NCBI GenBank assembly: GCA_910589415.1
Contig: OU342630.1
Coordinates: forward strand, 73,652,186-73,716,185
Source: Malachius bipustulatus
Taxonomy: Eukaryota; Arthropoda; Insecta; Coleoptera; Melyridae
Direction of reading: 5' to 3'
DNA: 64,000 nt
The stretch's first letter is position 1. Each line of letters begins with the position of its first letter. The position numbers and the translations under genes are program-made. Below, one piece after another: positions 1-10,856 of this stretch. Below the pieces are notes generated by a model. That model ran no database searches, was not told the DNA's origin, and worked only from the letters and a program-made list of their open reading frames with translations.

Positions 1-52
1 AAAATTCAAAGTTATTACAATGTTTTATAAAAAATACAAATTCAGTGCAAAA

Positions 53-1038
53 TACAGGGTGCACCATAATATCCTTCTCTATATTGCTATCTCCTAAAGC
101 TAATAGATACAGGGTCGGTTAAACTCAACAAAAGATGCATAATTTTGTGGCCATCTCGAATCAGTCAAGACATGCAAGATATCTGTGACCGTTCCTGAAA
201 TATCATGAAAAAACTGAAAAATCGATATTTCTAATTTGTGCGATATATTTTTTTTATTATTGGAGATTAATAAATAATTTTTTGTGGGCTTACATAAGTC
301 GGCAAGAGCTACCCATCTGACGTTTAAAAAATTTTCAAAGCCAACTTTCATTTTTCTTATGCCTGCCATATTGTTTTTTTAAGTTGTTCGGTATAAAAAA
401 ATAGTAAAAACCAAAAACTGTTAAACTTCAAAAAAAAAATAAAAAAAAATTATTCTTCTTTTTTCTTTACAAAAAATACTACTTTTTAGACCGAATTTCA
501 TTGACAAATTAAAAAATTATAAGACAAGCACTATTTCGCCGTATTTTAACAATGTTGACGTATTTCGACGATTTTTTTTTTGGTTTTTCTTTGGAAAAAG
601 AAGAATAAAAATAAAAAAAAAATTTTTTTGAAGTTTATTAATTTTTGGTTTCCATTATTTTTTTCATATCGAACGACATAAAAAAATAATATGGCTGCCA
701 TAAGAAAAACGAAAGTTGACTGTTAAAAATCTTGGATCTAGTCGGCCTTGAAAATATTTGAAACGTCAGGTGGATAGCTCTCAACGGCTTATATCATCAT
801 ACAAAAAATTATTTATTAACTTTCAATAATAATAAGCAAGATATGGCAAAAATAAGAAATCTCGATATTTCAGTTTTTTCAATATATTTCAGGAGCAGTC
901 ACATATATCTTGTATGTCTTGACGGATTCGAGATGGCCACAAAACTGCGCATCTTTTCTCTAATTTAACCGACCCTGTATCTATTAGCGTTCAGGAGATA
1001 GCAATACATATAGAGAAGCATACATGGTGCACCCTGTA
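53..1038. mobile_element. CAGGGTG foldback MITE, family 1, copy 1
   Basis: The ends read TA CAGGGTGCACC on the left and GGTGCACCCTG TA on the right. The two halves are inverted copies of each other, with shared phrases such as CTGTATCTATTAGCG and GAGATGGCCACAAAA in opposite orientation. No open frame of note lies in the loop. A close copy lies at 20698-21710 and a diverged one at 53693-54687. The TA at each edge fits a Tc1/mariner-type target duplication. What mobilised it is inferred, not seen. Confidence 0.85.
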
Positions 1039-1325
1039 TAGGAGTATTTTACCCGTTTTCACGCTACTCAAATGTCTATAGGTTCAAAAAATATTACAAA
1101 AAAACCATAGCGCAGTCGGTCTGAACTTTCCAAAGAGTAGAAAATTTCTAATCAGAATTTTGCATGATTTTTAGTAAAGAATAGCCGCAAACTTATTTTA
1201 TTCACCATGAATCTAGAAAAGTAAGAATTGTTGATAATGAAATTACTTATTCTATGAAACTTTTCACATTAAAATTATTTGTTTCTGTTGATAGTGGAAG
1301 TTATTTTATTATAAACTATGATGTC
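1039..1325. other. Unassigned AT-rich spacer
   Basis: No open frame, tRNA-like box or repeat boundary that I can support is visible between the two flanking MITEs. Confidence 0.5.
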
Positions 1326-1555
1326 TACAGGGTGTCTCTAAAAGGTTCTTTACAACCTTCATACCAAATATCATCAAAATCGCTCGTGAGGTTAAGTTTT
1401 TAAAATCAAATAACGATTTTTAAATTGACACTTTGACATCTCGTAGTGGCTAAACCAGGCAACTTTGCACAAAGATAAGTTGCCTTAAATCGACTTACTT
1501 TCATCGGAGGAACACGTGGCAGAACGTTGTAGAGACCTTTTAGAGACACCCTGTA
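1326..1555. mobile_element. Short CAGGGTG MITE, about 230 bp
   Basis: The left end is TA CAGGGTGTCTCTAAAAGG and the right end is the inverted match CTTTTAGAGACACCCTG TA. The inverted repeat continues inward for about 35 bases (TTCTTTACAAC against GTTGTAGAGAC). The centre is non-coding. It belongs by its ends to the same TA-inserted group as the other CAGGGTG elements but has its own internal sequence. Confidence 0.8.
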
Positions 1556-1830
1556 TAATAGGTATACAGCTCTGTGAAGTTGGCATTTCTGAGTGTTAAT
1601 TTTTATAAAAAGCAAACGGCATTGCTTAAATTCCATAAAAAATCGCATTTTGGTGCTGCTTTCATTTTTTAGTGTATTTTTTAACAAAAAATACACTATT
1701 GAGGACGACATCACTTTTCGAAAATCACCCAAACTCATCAAATGTCCACCGATCCTGACCCCCAGATCACGAAAAAGTAGTTTTCCAAAATTCACCTGCC
1801 CACGATATATATATATATATATATATATTT

Positions 1831-2647
1831 AGTAAAAAGAAGAAGTTTGTTTGGGTTCTAGGGCTCATAGATAATACTGATCTTAAAGCCAAAAGCAGAC
1901 AAAAGCAATGTTGAAGACATGGATGGCCATTTCGCTCTTATTTGAGCTCTTCGGCATGCCATATCAACAATCGCAATTGTCTACTTCTAGCTAAAGATCA
2001 GTTGATACTATATACAGAAAATTCACAATGAACTCCGTTATCTGTATCAAGTAGTGACATCTGTGTAAGTGACGGAAACTACCAACAATTAGAGAAGCTG
2101 TTGCTCTAATAGACAAGACCCCCGGTGGTGTTTTATAACCTTTTGGGGTTTGACAAGTCAATAAGGGCGTGCTAGCTCATTGCTGGCAGACGCGTGCACC
2201 ATAACCCAAGGTATAATAATTACAATAACAAAGTGGAGCGTATATAATTATAATAACATTATTATACCTTGGGTTATGGTGCACGCGTCTGCCAGCAATG
2301 AGCTAGCACGCCCTTATTGACTTGTCAAACCCCAAAAGGTTATAAAACACCACCGGGGGTCTTGTCTATTAGAGCAACAGCTTCTCTAATTGTTGGTAGT
2401 TTCCGTCACTTACACAGATGTCACTACTTGATACAGATAACGGAGTTCATTGTGAATTTTCTGTATATAGTATCAACTGATCTTTAGCTAGAAGTAGACA
2501 ATTGCGATTGTTGATATGGCATGCCGAAGAGCTCAAATAAGAGCGAAATGGCCATCCATGTCTTCAACATTGCTTTTGTCTGCTTTTGGCTTTAAGATCA
2601 GTATTATCTATGAGCCCTAGAACCCAAACAAACTTCTTCTTTTTACT
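1831..2647. repeat. Perfect long inverted repeat, 390-bp arms
   Basis: The left arm 1831-2220 and right arm 2258-2647 are reverse complements. I checked them line by line and saw no mismatch. They are separated by a 37-base loop. The palindrome sits inside a (TA)n tract of the surrounding AGTGTATT repeat. Part of the loop (AACAAAGTGGAGCGT) recurs inverted just outside the right arm, near 2667-2682. No protein-coding frame is evident. A transcript would fold into a long perfect hairpin. An assembly artefact is the main alternative. Confidence 0.9.
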
Positions 2648-3630
2648 ATATGTACTTGGCTCGAATAACGCTCCACTTTGTTATTATATATATTTATATA
2701 TATATTTATTTCTCCAAAATCACGATTTTTCGATTTTCAAAACGCTCCTGTAGCTTTATCTTTCAAGATTAGTGAATGAAATTTTGGATTCTTGTATAGC
2801 TCTGGAATGACTTTAGATTTTCGTTGAAAAAATTTCCAAAAGTCACGTTACTTCTACAGGGTGTCCTTTCAAAGTTCCAAACATACGGTCCTTGAGGCAC
2901 GGTTTCTGGCCGCAGTTTTCAATCTAGGGGGCTGAAATTTTTGTGGGAGTAAGATATCCACAAGGAGTGGTCTGGTATTGCACTTGAGCAAAATCGGCCG
3001 AGCCGTTTCAAAATGGCAGCCATTTGAATTTTCGGAAAAGGTCCAATTTTTTGAGCCCCCGTATGAGCAAGATGTCAAAAAAACTTTGAAATCAAATTAA
3101 CAGGATTTGAAGAAAATTATTGGAACTTTGAGTTAATGCAATAAAATTAGCATATTTTCCATTAATAAGCCAGTGTCGTGGGTAGGAAAAAGGGCGAAAA
3201 TGTGTCAATTCTATAACCGTTTATGAGTCCATTTTTGAAGAAGTTGAACCGAAATTTTCCATTTTTTTTTGCTTTAACATATAATTTGATGTCTTAACTT
3301 CAATTCGCCTCGATTAATGTAGCACTTTAAACGAAAAATAAAAAAGTTTTTCGCTTGTGCAAAATTAGCTTACACTTATATAAAATTATTAAATTGATGA
3401 AATGGTTCGCAATTTCTTTTTTATTTTTTTTCACATTCAATTATGAATGGTTCTGAAAATTAGAAAAACAATCGCAACGACTATTAAATCACCTACATGC
3501 AGGTGAAAAAAGTATTCAAATTGGTCTTTTAATAACAAAGATACGACCAGTTTAAAAAATAAAATGAGTAGGTGTAGGTACCTGACTTTACTACATAATA
3601 TATCTACCCCATCATCACTACAAATATGAA

Positions 3631-3703
3631 ACGCATCGTGGATCAGTTCATTACATCCTTTCTTAGTAAACTGTTGGTGCGGGTTCGAAACCACGAGAGT
3701 GTA
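3631..3703 (+). tRNA. tRNA-Thr(AGT)-like relic or SINE head
   Basis: An A-box-like stretch TGGATCAGTTCATTA (3639 on) and a B box GGTTCGAAACC (3682-3692) are correctly spaced. Between them TTCTTAGTAAACTG resembles a threonine tRNA anticodon arm, with anticodon AGT at 3665-3667. A T run follows at about 3709-3719, as expected for RNA polymerase III termination. The acceptor and T stems pair poorly, so it is a decayed tRNA copy or the head of a tRNA-derived SINE and not a working tRNA. Confidence 0.45.
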
Positions 3704-3780
3704 TCATTCTTTTTTTTTTGATAGGTAGAAAAATCGGATTATTTTTTCATTATATTCATTATAAAAAAAATAGGAAGAAA

Positions 3781-4885
3781 ATATTTATTTTCTTCAAACG
3801 TCAGTAAATCAGACATTACTCGACTCAGTAGCCGGTCTCAAAGTTTCACTTTTCCTCCGCCGGAGCTAAAGTGTTGCCAAGCAACACTTTACCTCCGCCG
3901 GAGCTAAAGTGGTGCCATAGCAACATCAACATACAAACACATAGCTACCTGTATTAAGAATCAACTATTGAAATTTTATTAATGTAGGCCCGTATATTCA
4001 TCAATAAAATTCAACCTAAGATATGAAAACTCTCTATATAGTTTATTATTATCTAATAAGGTTAAAAGGAATTTGGTATTAATCAAACAATAATCTTTGG
4101 AAAATCTACACCGAAACGAAGTAATTCTGTGAAACGTCATAATTATACCCGAAGCCGGACGGTCGACAGGCGACTTCAGTCGAGTCGAGCTCGTGCTCGG
4201 TTCAGTCGGCTCAAACGTCAGAAAAAAAGTTGGGTTATTGCGAGGTAAACAAAAATTATTCCGTATTGAAATTTGAATATTGAACACAAGGATAATAATT
4301 ATAACCATATACCTAGGTACATAAAGGAATCCAACATCTTATTATATTTTTATTATTAGGTATAGGTATTAGTGCACAGTTATAGGTACCTACCTACAAA
4401 GAAAATGAAAAAATAATTGACCAAGCAGGGTCTAGCAAGAGGTAGGTAAGATGTTATCATTAATTTTATAACTTACTTACAAACTTTTATAACGTTTTTA
4501 ATTTTGATTTTGCGATGATTAGTAGTTTAGTTACATAATTATTATTTTATTATTTTTCTTTAATAATTTCAATAATAATTTCTCGATGTTCACTGACGTT
4601 GATGACAGTGTCAATTTGACAGCGCCGCGTTTCTATAGAAGCAGCCCATACTCCATACTCACCTACTTATACCAGTCCAAACCTTTTGAAAATTCGCTTT
4701 CCTTCAATTAAAAATGATGTTCTTGCTTAAATTTGCCCACGTTTGAAGAAAAAATAGTATATTTTATTTGGAGGAAAAGTGACTTTTCATGGCTTGCTCT
4801 CTATTATCAGCCTCACTTCGTTCGGCTGATAAACACGAGCGCGCCATGAAAAGTGTCACTTTCCCTCCGTATAAAATAATATACT
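3781..4885 (-). repeat. AGTATATT repeat family, copy A (reverse)
   Basis: This is the same repeat as 40291-44670 and 44671-45980 but in the opposite orientation. Diagnostic phrases are CTCCGCCGGAGCTAAAG, AAGCCGGACGGTCGAC and the CATGGCTTGCTCTC / GAGCGCGCCATG pair. The right end carries a hairpin of about 145 bases whose tips read AGTATATT and AATATACT. It contains no credible gene; the open frame in the 4.0-4.3 kb part recurs in copy C and is repeat sequence. Confidence 0.75.
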
Positions 4886-5345
4886 ATTATTGAATCGCAT
4901 AAAAATACACTATTTAATAATAAGCTAGTGGCGTGGGTAAGAAAATGGTAAAAATGGCTAAATTTATTTAACTGATTATGAGCACATTTTTGAGAGAATT
5001 TACCTGAAATTTTCAGAGTAGACTAATAAACTTTAACTAAAATTTCAAATGTTCGATTTTCAGAACTCGCCTGTAACTTTTTATCGTTAGTCAGTAGCGG
5101 GTATAGGAAAAGGGACGAAATTGTTGAATTTTGTCAATTTTTTTTTGGCTTATTATGTGTAAAAATCTATTTTATTGCACGCTTTCAAACGAAATGAAAT
5201 GAATTTTCACAGTAAACCACTACGCAAATTCGACCTGACTATGGAAAAATTCAGAAAGCCAATTTAAAAGGCGGCAAAAATTTTCATAATTGAATCGCAT
5301 AAAAATACACTATTTCTGCGTTTGATGCGCAAGAAGGTTTTTTTA

Positions 5346-7129
5346 TTTGGTCATTTATTGGTCAAATTCATATCTGGTGTTGCTTGCTGTCAATTTTATA
5401 AAGGACTCTGCAGTATCCTTATGGAAATTGGCTCCTGGTCAAGTATGATGTAATTTTAGGGATCGCTAGTACTCTGTGAGTGGATCAGAAGTCCTGGCAT
5501 AACCTCCGCGTAAAACATCGTGTTCTCGAGATATTCACCTTCGAAGATTTATGTTTCGGAAGAATTTCTTCTTCACTTCTTCTCTCATGGCAGTCATGAA
5601 TAATTTTTTAAATATTGACCACCCTACTTATTTTTGAGAGAAATGTTAGCTTAATTGCAATAACCTATTTCTGAACGACACAACCCTAAATGGTATGATG
5701 AAGACAGAATCAACGATGTTTCTCTGGTTGTTTCCAACTTATTAGTCTCATATATCAACACCGTCAGGGAAGTTTGTCAAACAGAAACAATAAAAGCAAC
5801 CTTCAGTTAAAAAAGTTCACTATATCTTGTGATTTTTTCGTAATTTCAATGATTTTCAAGGAAAAACTTAATTTAAGGAAAAAATTAGGAATTTTTTTTT
5901 TATTACAAGAACAAAAATTGCAAGAAAGCTTTTTTGTTATTGTATGTAGAGTATATCAGTTTATCCCAAATGCATTTTAAAATGGCGGTACAGCTGTAAG
6001 AAAAAAGTTACATCCGAAATACGTTCTGGTGGTGACCTTTTCTACCGCTTTTAAAACAGTCTGGGAAAATTAACGAATTGTCCACTGAGTTTATTCTCAA
6101 TAGCCAGACTATGCCTACTTAATTTATTTTCTGAACTTGTTCAGATTTTAAGAAAAAATAAAACTACTTTTTTGATACCTTCATCAAGGAGTCGTATCTC
6201 AGCACTAGAAGGGCGGAATATTTATTTTAATTTAAAAAGCCTACTAATTAATTGTCAACAAACGTCCCCTAAATTTTCTTGCACTTATATTCATCTACGC
6301 ATCCTGTAGGTATTTATGGAACTTTACACAAGTCTTGATGAACATTTCACCACACAAAGAGATAATTATAATAACTTCATCTCAACCGGACTCATTCATG
6401 GGCGTGGAAGCTTTATGAGCCCCGGTCATAAAAGTGCTTAGACAGATTTTTAAAGTTACCGATGTGGCGATGTGTTACGTAAAACAAAGAAGGAAAATTA
6501 TGTTGCTAATTACAAATTACTATCGCAGATACATGGTTGTCATTAATTAAGAGTTAAATCATTTTTCTTCCTCGCGAGAAAGTGACTCTATTTAAAAATT
6601 TATGTTGATATTATGTTACAGATATTAAGTTTTTACTTACTAGAAATAACGGCTCGATGTATTTTTTACAACCAGTTTCCGGCATCTTAACGTAATCCCA
6701 TATGGTCACTGGTCGATATGCGGTGAATGTTGAGAATCTGGTCGTATTGCGGAAGGATCAATTATTTAAACAATAAAAGGATTACGTGACAATATACCTA
6801 TAATACGACTAACAATCTAAATACCAGTCTTGCTTCACTTAAGTTCACAAACGATAATAATTTAAGAGCGATATTTTCTCTTTTTACTCAGAAACAAAGA
6901 AAAAATACTCACGCAGAATTGAGCATATTGGAGTATATAAGCTTAATTACGAGTAGATATACCTAACAGGTATAGCAGTGATATAATGGCTGTTTAAAGC
7001 TAATTCATAATTTATGCATAATCAAACAGTATGGAAAATAAACGATCCAAGACTGTTAATAAAATAAAAATAATTAAACACTGTTATTATATTAATCATC
7101 TGTTAGATATAAAATATGTTTTGTGCAAC
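5346..7129. other. Unassigned intergenic sequence
   Basis: AT-rich DNA with only short chance open frames. I see no splice-supported coding stretch, RNA gene or clear element boundary. Confidence 0.45.
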
Positions 7130-7262
7130 TGCCATTAAAAGTCACACTTTTGACGACAGCTGACAGTGTTAAAAGTGATTGTTTACATGGAAGCGTGTTA
7201 AAAGTACTTTTAACACTATAGTGTTAAAAGTACATTACAACACTCGTGTTAAAAGTAATTCT
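7130..7262. repeat. Cluster of GTGTTAAAAGTA motifs
   Basis: About five copies of the 12-base motif GTGTTAAAAGTA or its reverse complement lie within 130 bases. They include a back-to-back palindrome at 7196-7223 (GTTAAAAGTACTTTTAAC). No function can be assigned from sequence alone. The cluster sits directly left of a foldback element. Confidence 0.6.
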
Positions 7263-7310
7263 ATCTACTTTTTCTGTACTTATACATTCTCTTTTTGAAC
7301 TACATTTTCC

Positions 7311-7860
7311 AAGGCGTATAGCAATTTTAACTCAAATATTTTCAGCCTATTTTGAGTTCCTTGTGTTATTTTTTCACGTTATGACGTCATAAAAATTTTT
7401 TTTTAGAAGACAACCTACATTATTGATTTTCGATGTACAGATTCCAGTGACCGTTTTTGAAGCGAGAGAATGTAGGTGTCAAATTACATTTGATAAAATT
7501 TTTGTAATCCCCTTTTTGATTCGAAATCGTTATTTTTTTTTTACTATCACTTCTCGAAATTATTTTTCAACTGCTTTCATAATCTTTTCATAATTTTAAG
7601 CAAAAAAAAAAAAAAACTAATTTTTAATATTACAACTTCAAAACTATTTTTCCCGATTTTGCAAATAGGTACATATAACGCATTGAAAATTTTTACTGTT
7701 GGAAACAGAATAAAAAGTAGTCAAGATCAATAATAAAAAATATTAGTTGTCGTTAAAATGAAATTGATGACGTCATAACATGAAAAACAAATGACATAAA
7801 GAACTGAAAATAGGCGGAAAATATTTGCTAGAGTCAAAATCGCTACCCCTTCGATATTTT
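7311..7860. mobile_element. Foldback MITE with TGACGTCAT stems
   Basis: The left arm begins AAGGCGTATAGCAATTTTAA and the right arm ends with its diverged inverse, TCGCTACCCCTT. Both arms contain TTATGACGTCAT at about the same distance from the tip. The arms are about 80-100 bases and the loop is non-coding. The superfamily is unknown. Confidence 0.65.
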
Positions 7861-9511
7861 TTCCACAAAATTAATATCAACGGAATTATTGAATTTATGT
7901 GTTACTATTTATGTGTAGTAAAAGAGCTGAAGACTTAAGCTCTATCTGGTGTTTTATAAAAATGAAATTTAGGGCAGATGCCAATGCAATAAATTGCAAA
8001 ACAATTAAATACAACTATGACTGTGCCCTAATATTATGATATATACCTAAGTAGTTAATAATAATTGGATCAGTTTTAAAATTCAGATTACTAACCGATT
8101 ATTATAAACAACGATAGAACAATATTAGATACCTATACAATAATTAAGAGCAGCTCAGAACAGCTCTGCTCAACAAGAGAGGAAACCATGACCAACGGCT
8201 TTACACAATATTTATAGCGTAATTTGCAGCCTATTATAGAGTCGAAGCAAATATAAACATTTTGAATTAACACCTGTTCTTTTTCCATGAATATGGACAA
8301 ATTCTTTCCTCTTAGGTAATCTTTAAAAAAATCTCGAAACAATTTAACTTTGTTCGCAAAAGATTGAAATGATTTAGCAGGTACAGCGGAGGATAGACTG
8401 GATTATAGTGCTGATTTGAAATACTCTGGCTGAGGGCTGATTTAAAGACAGAATTTTCCTGTTTGAAGAATGCAATTATATTCGTCTTAAAACTATAGTT
8501 TTTTAATAATTTTGAGCAACATGTGAATAAAATTTTATTAATAAATGAAACTTTAAATAAAAATAAAAATAAACGTTGGATATTCAAACTTTTCTGGTTT
8601 ACTTCCGGTTTTTCGTTTTTTTGTTCTGTATACACGTGGTGTTTGTTTGGTGATACCACAATTATTACTATCTCGAAAAAGGTTAGAACAATCTCCGTTT
8701 TTTGCCGCAAGGTGCGACTTGACGAAGTCCAGCCATCTATTTTTTTTGCAAGGGCTTATCAGCTCGAAAATGTGATTTTTGCAATTTTTGCTTATCAAAC
8801 TGGATATTCCTTAAAATAAAATAGTTTCAATGTGATCAGACCTTAAAAAGAATCGAACTGACGGGACCTTGCAAAAAAACTTCGGTCTGACCGGACCTTG
8901 CAAAAACAAAATTGGTACATACCTGACCGGAGTTTGTCAAACTCGACCGCCATATAGAGTGAGTGGCTCTTCACTCACTCCATATGAAAAGGCGCCACTG
9001 GTAGTAGGATGTTGGTTAGAATTAGAGAAAAGTTAGAGAGCACAAAAATGCTGCTCTCAGAGTTAAATAATTTTACATAGAACGTTAGATAAGGGAAAAA
9101 CTCTTAAAATTTTTCATATTTTTCTAGTCATAACGATAATCAACTTCTCTTTTCTCTATGGCTGTCATATTGTTTCCTCCTGGCAATCGGTGCAAAAAAA
9201 TCAAAGAACCCAAAAGCAATCACATTAAAAAAATTCCAAATTTTATTCTGCTATTTTCGAAAAATTACAGTTTTTTACCCGATGTCATAAAAAACCACTA
9301 GTCGGTGATAAAATTTTTTTTTTTTTCCGATTAAGTAAAAGAAAACCAATAAAATTTCGAAAACAGAATTTTAAATGCTTATTTCTTCAAACGGTTTTTT
9401 GATTTTTTGACAAAATCCAGAGCGCCTAAGATTATTTTTGACAGTGACAGTGAACGCAAGCCATGTGCGTAAAAGGGATAGTATACCAAATTTCAAGTCT
9501 TTAGCTGTTAT
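7861..9511. other. Unassigned region with one hairpin
   Basis: It contains overlapping open frames on both strands near 8.3-8.8 kb that resemble nothing I recognise and that I do not accept as genes. A hairpin GAGTGAGTG / CACTCACTC lies near 8957-8980. From about 9.1 to 9.4 kb the text echoes the interior of foldback family 1 (CTATGGCTGTCATATTG), which suggests a decayed copy. Confidence 0.4.
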
Positions 9512-10144
9512 ATAAGGTGGGGTGCAACTGGCGCGAGAAACTTGAGGGCATTCATAAAAGGAAAGTGATTGAACTAGAAGTCTGAAAATTTGTACATCTA
9601 AGTTGTAACAATTGAATTTCGAAAAAATGAATAGAATATTTACTAGAGAGCTAAAATATTTTTAACCACATACCACTTCCGGTTATACCAGAAGTTGCAA
9701 AGATCTTTAAAATTTTAGGAAATAATTAGATTATGCAAAGTACCTACTTTAATAGAAATGTTGTTCATAGTTCATGTTTGTAACGAATGATTTATGAGTT
9801 ATAAAGAAAATGAAAATTGGAATTTTCCATTTTCAAAGCAGCTTAGATTGAAAACGGGTCAAGATATCGGAAAGCGGTTTACATGTCCCCATCTGAACTT
9901 TTCGCGTACATTTTTTTTCTAAGTAGGTATCACATTTTTTTTCACATTTTTTAGATAAATATCTCATCCACATAATAGGATACACGTGAGAAGTTAAGAT
10001 AGGTACAAGTAAGATGTTTTCCAATATCTTGACCCGTTTTCAATCTAAGCTGCTTTGAAAACGGAACATTAAATTTTCATTTGTTTATACCTCATAAATC
10101 ACTCGTTATAAATTTTAGTTAAGATTCTCGCACCTCACCCTGTA
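9512..10144. mobile_element. Degenerate CAGGGTG-type foldback, family 2
   Basis: The right end is intact (CACCTCACCCTG TA) and the left end is worn (AAGGTGGGGTGCAACTGG). Inverted phrases such as ATCTTGACCCGTTTTC and CAGCTTAGATTGAAAACG mark the arms. It is closely related to 26129-26990 and to the half element at 58850-59088. Confidence 0.7.
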
Positions 10145-10756
10145 CAGGAAAAATAATTTATAAAAGAAAAAACTTAATAATTTAAGTTGTTACCTTATAT
10201 AAGTACCTAAGTACCTATCTATTAAAACATAAAAGAAAATAAATCTGAAACAGCCTTTTAGTTACCCTCTGAAAATGTTATTATGTGCATTAAAGTTTAA
10301 TTAAGACGGACTACTAATAATAATTATAACGTTATTTATTTCTAATGGAAATAGATGTCTCAGATAGTCTCAGATGTCTCAGATAGTCTCTGTTGTCCGG
10401 ATACTTCTGCAGATATCTTTCGGAAGTAATTCAGCATTCCAACCTAGATCCAATACCGATATAATACTCGCAGAATACTACCTGATTATCTTGCGTAAGT
10501 TAAAGACAGTGAAGTGGTATCTCACTCATATCACATCCAGATTAACTAGACAGCTTACACATATAAATTATATTGCTACATAGAGAACGCTCTCTCTGAC
10601 CCTACCTCCGTGACACATGATACCTCCAAACACGCTAAAACCACGCTGGGGATGCATCTTTCCTTTTTATGTAACCAGTAAACAGAATACTGATAAACCA
10701 CATACCTAGTGGGGGCCATTGCTACAATAATAATTATTGTATAATTGTATTATTGT
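10145..10756. other. Upstream spacer of the histidine-rich gene
   Basis: Intergenic DNA with a short imperfect direct repeat of CAGATAGTCTCAGATGTCT near 10356-10390. I see no gene here. Regulatory elements of the downstream gene may lie here but none can be named. Confidence 0.4.
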
Positions 10757-10764
10757 ATATTATA

Positions 10765-10773
10765 TATATAAAG
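10765..10773 (+). promoter_or_regulatory. TATA box of the histidine-rich protein gene
   Basis: TATATAAAG lies about 90 bases before the start codon at 10857. A start site about 25-30 bases downstream (near ATCATTTACC) would give a 5' leader of roughly 60 bases, normal for a short insect gene. Confidence 0.6.
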
Positions 10774-10856
10774 CTAGGTCCATTAATGAACTGTATCATT
10801 TACCAGTGGTTTGTGTTATTGTTCTTGTGGACTTTCCATTTCACACCTCCCTGAAA

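Larger units (their letters stand above)
1671..5345 (+). repeat. AGTGTATT repeat family, copy A, with nested insertions
   Basis: It starts with a small terminal palindrome (AGTGTATTTTTT then AAAAAATACACT) followed by ATTGAGGACGACATCAC. It ends near 5345 with TCGCATAAAAATACACTATT and a tail close to GATGCGCAAGAAGG plus a T run. The interior is built of repeated subunits carrying phrases such as GCTCCTGTAGCTTTATC, CAAGGAGTGGTCTGG and ATAAGCCAGTGGCGTGGG. Here the copy is broken up by the large palindrome at 1831-2647, by a tRNA-like segment near 3.6 kb and by another repeat at 3781-4885. Other copies are at 29842-31650 (+), 56950-58695 (-) and 59200-60190 (+, partial). I cannot assign it to a known superfamily. 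Confidence 0.7.

Noticed and set aside
8312..8819. Overlapping open frames of 80-130 codons on both strands
   Set aside because: No domain, signal peptide or splice support; composition follows the AT-rich DNA, and frames on both strands overlap fully.
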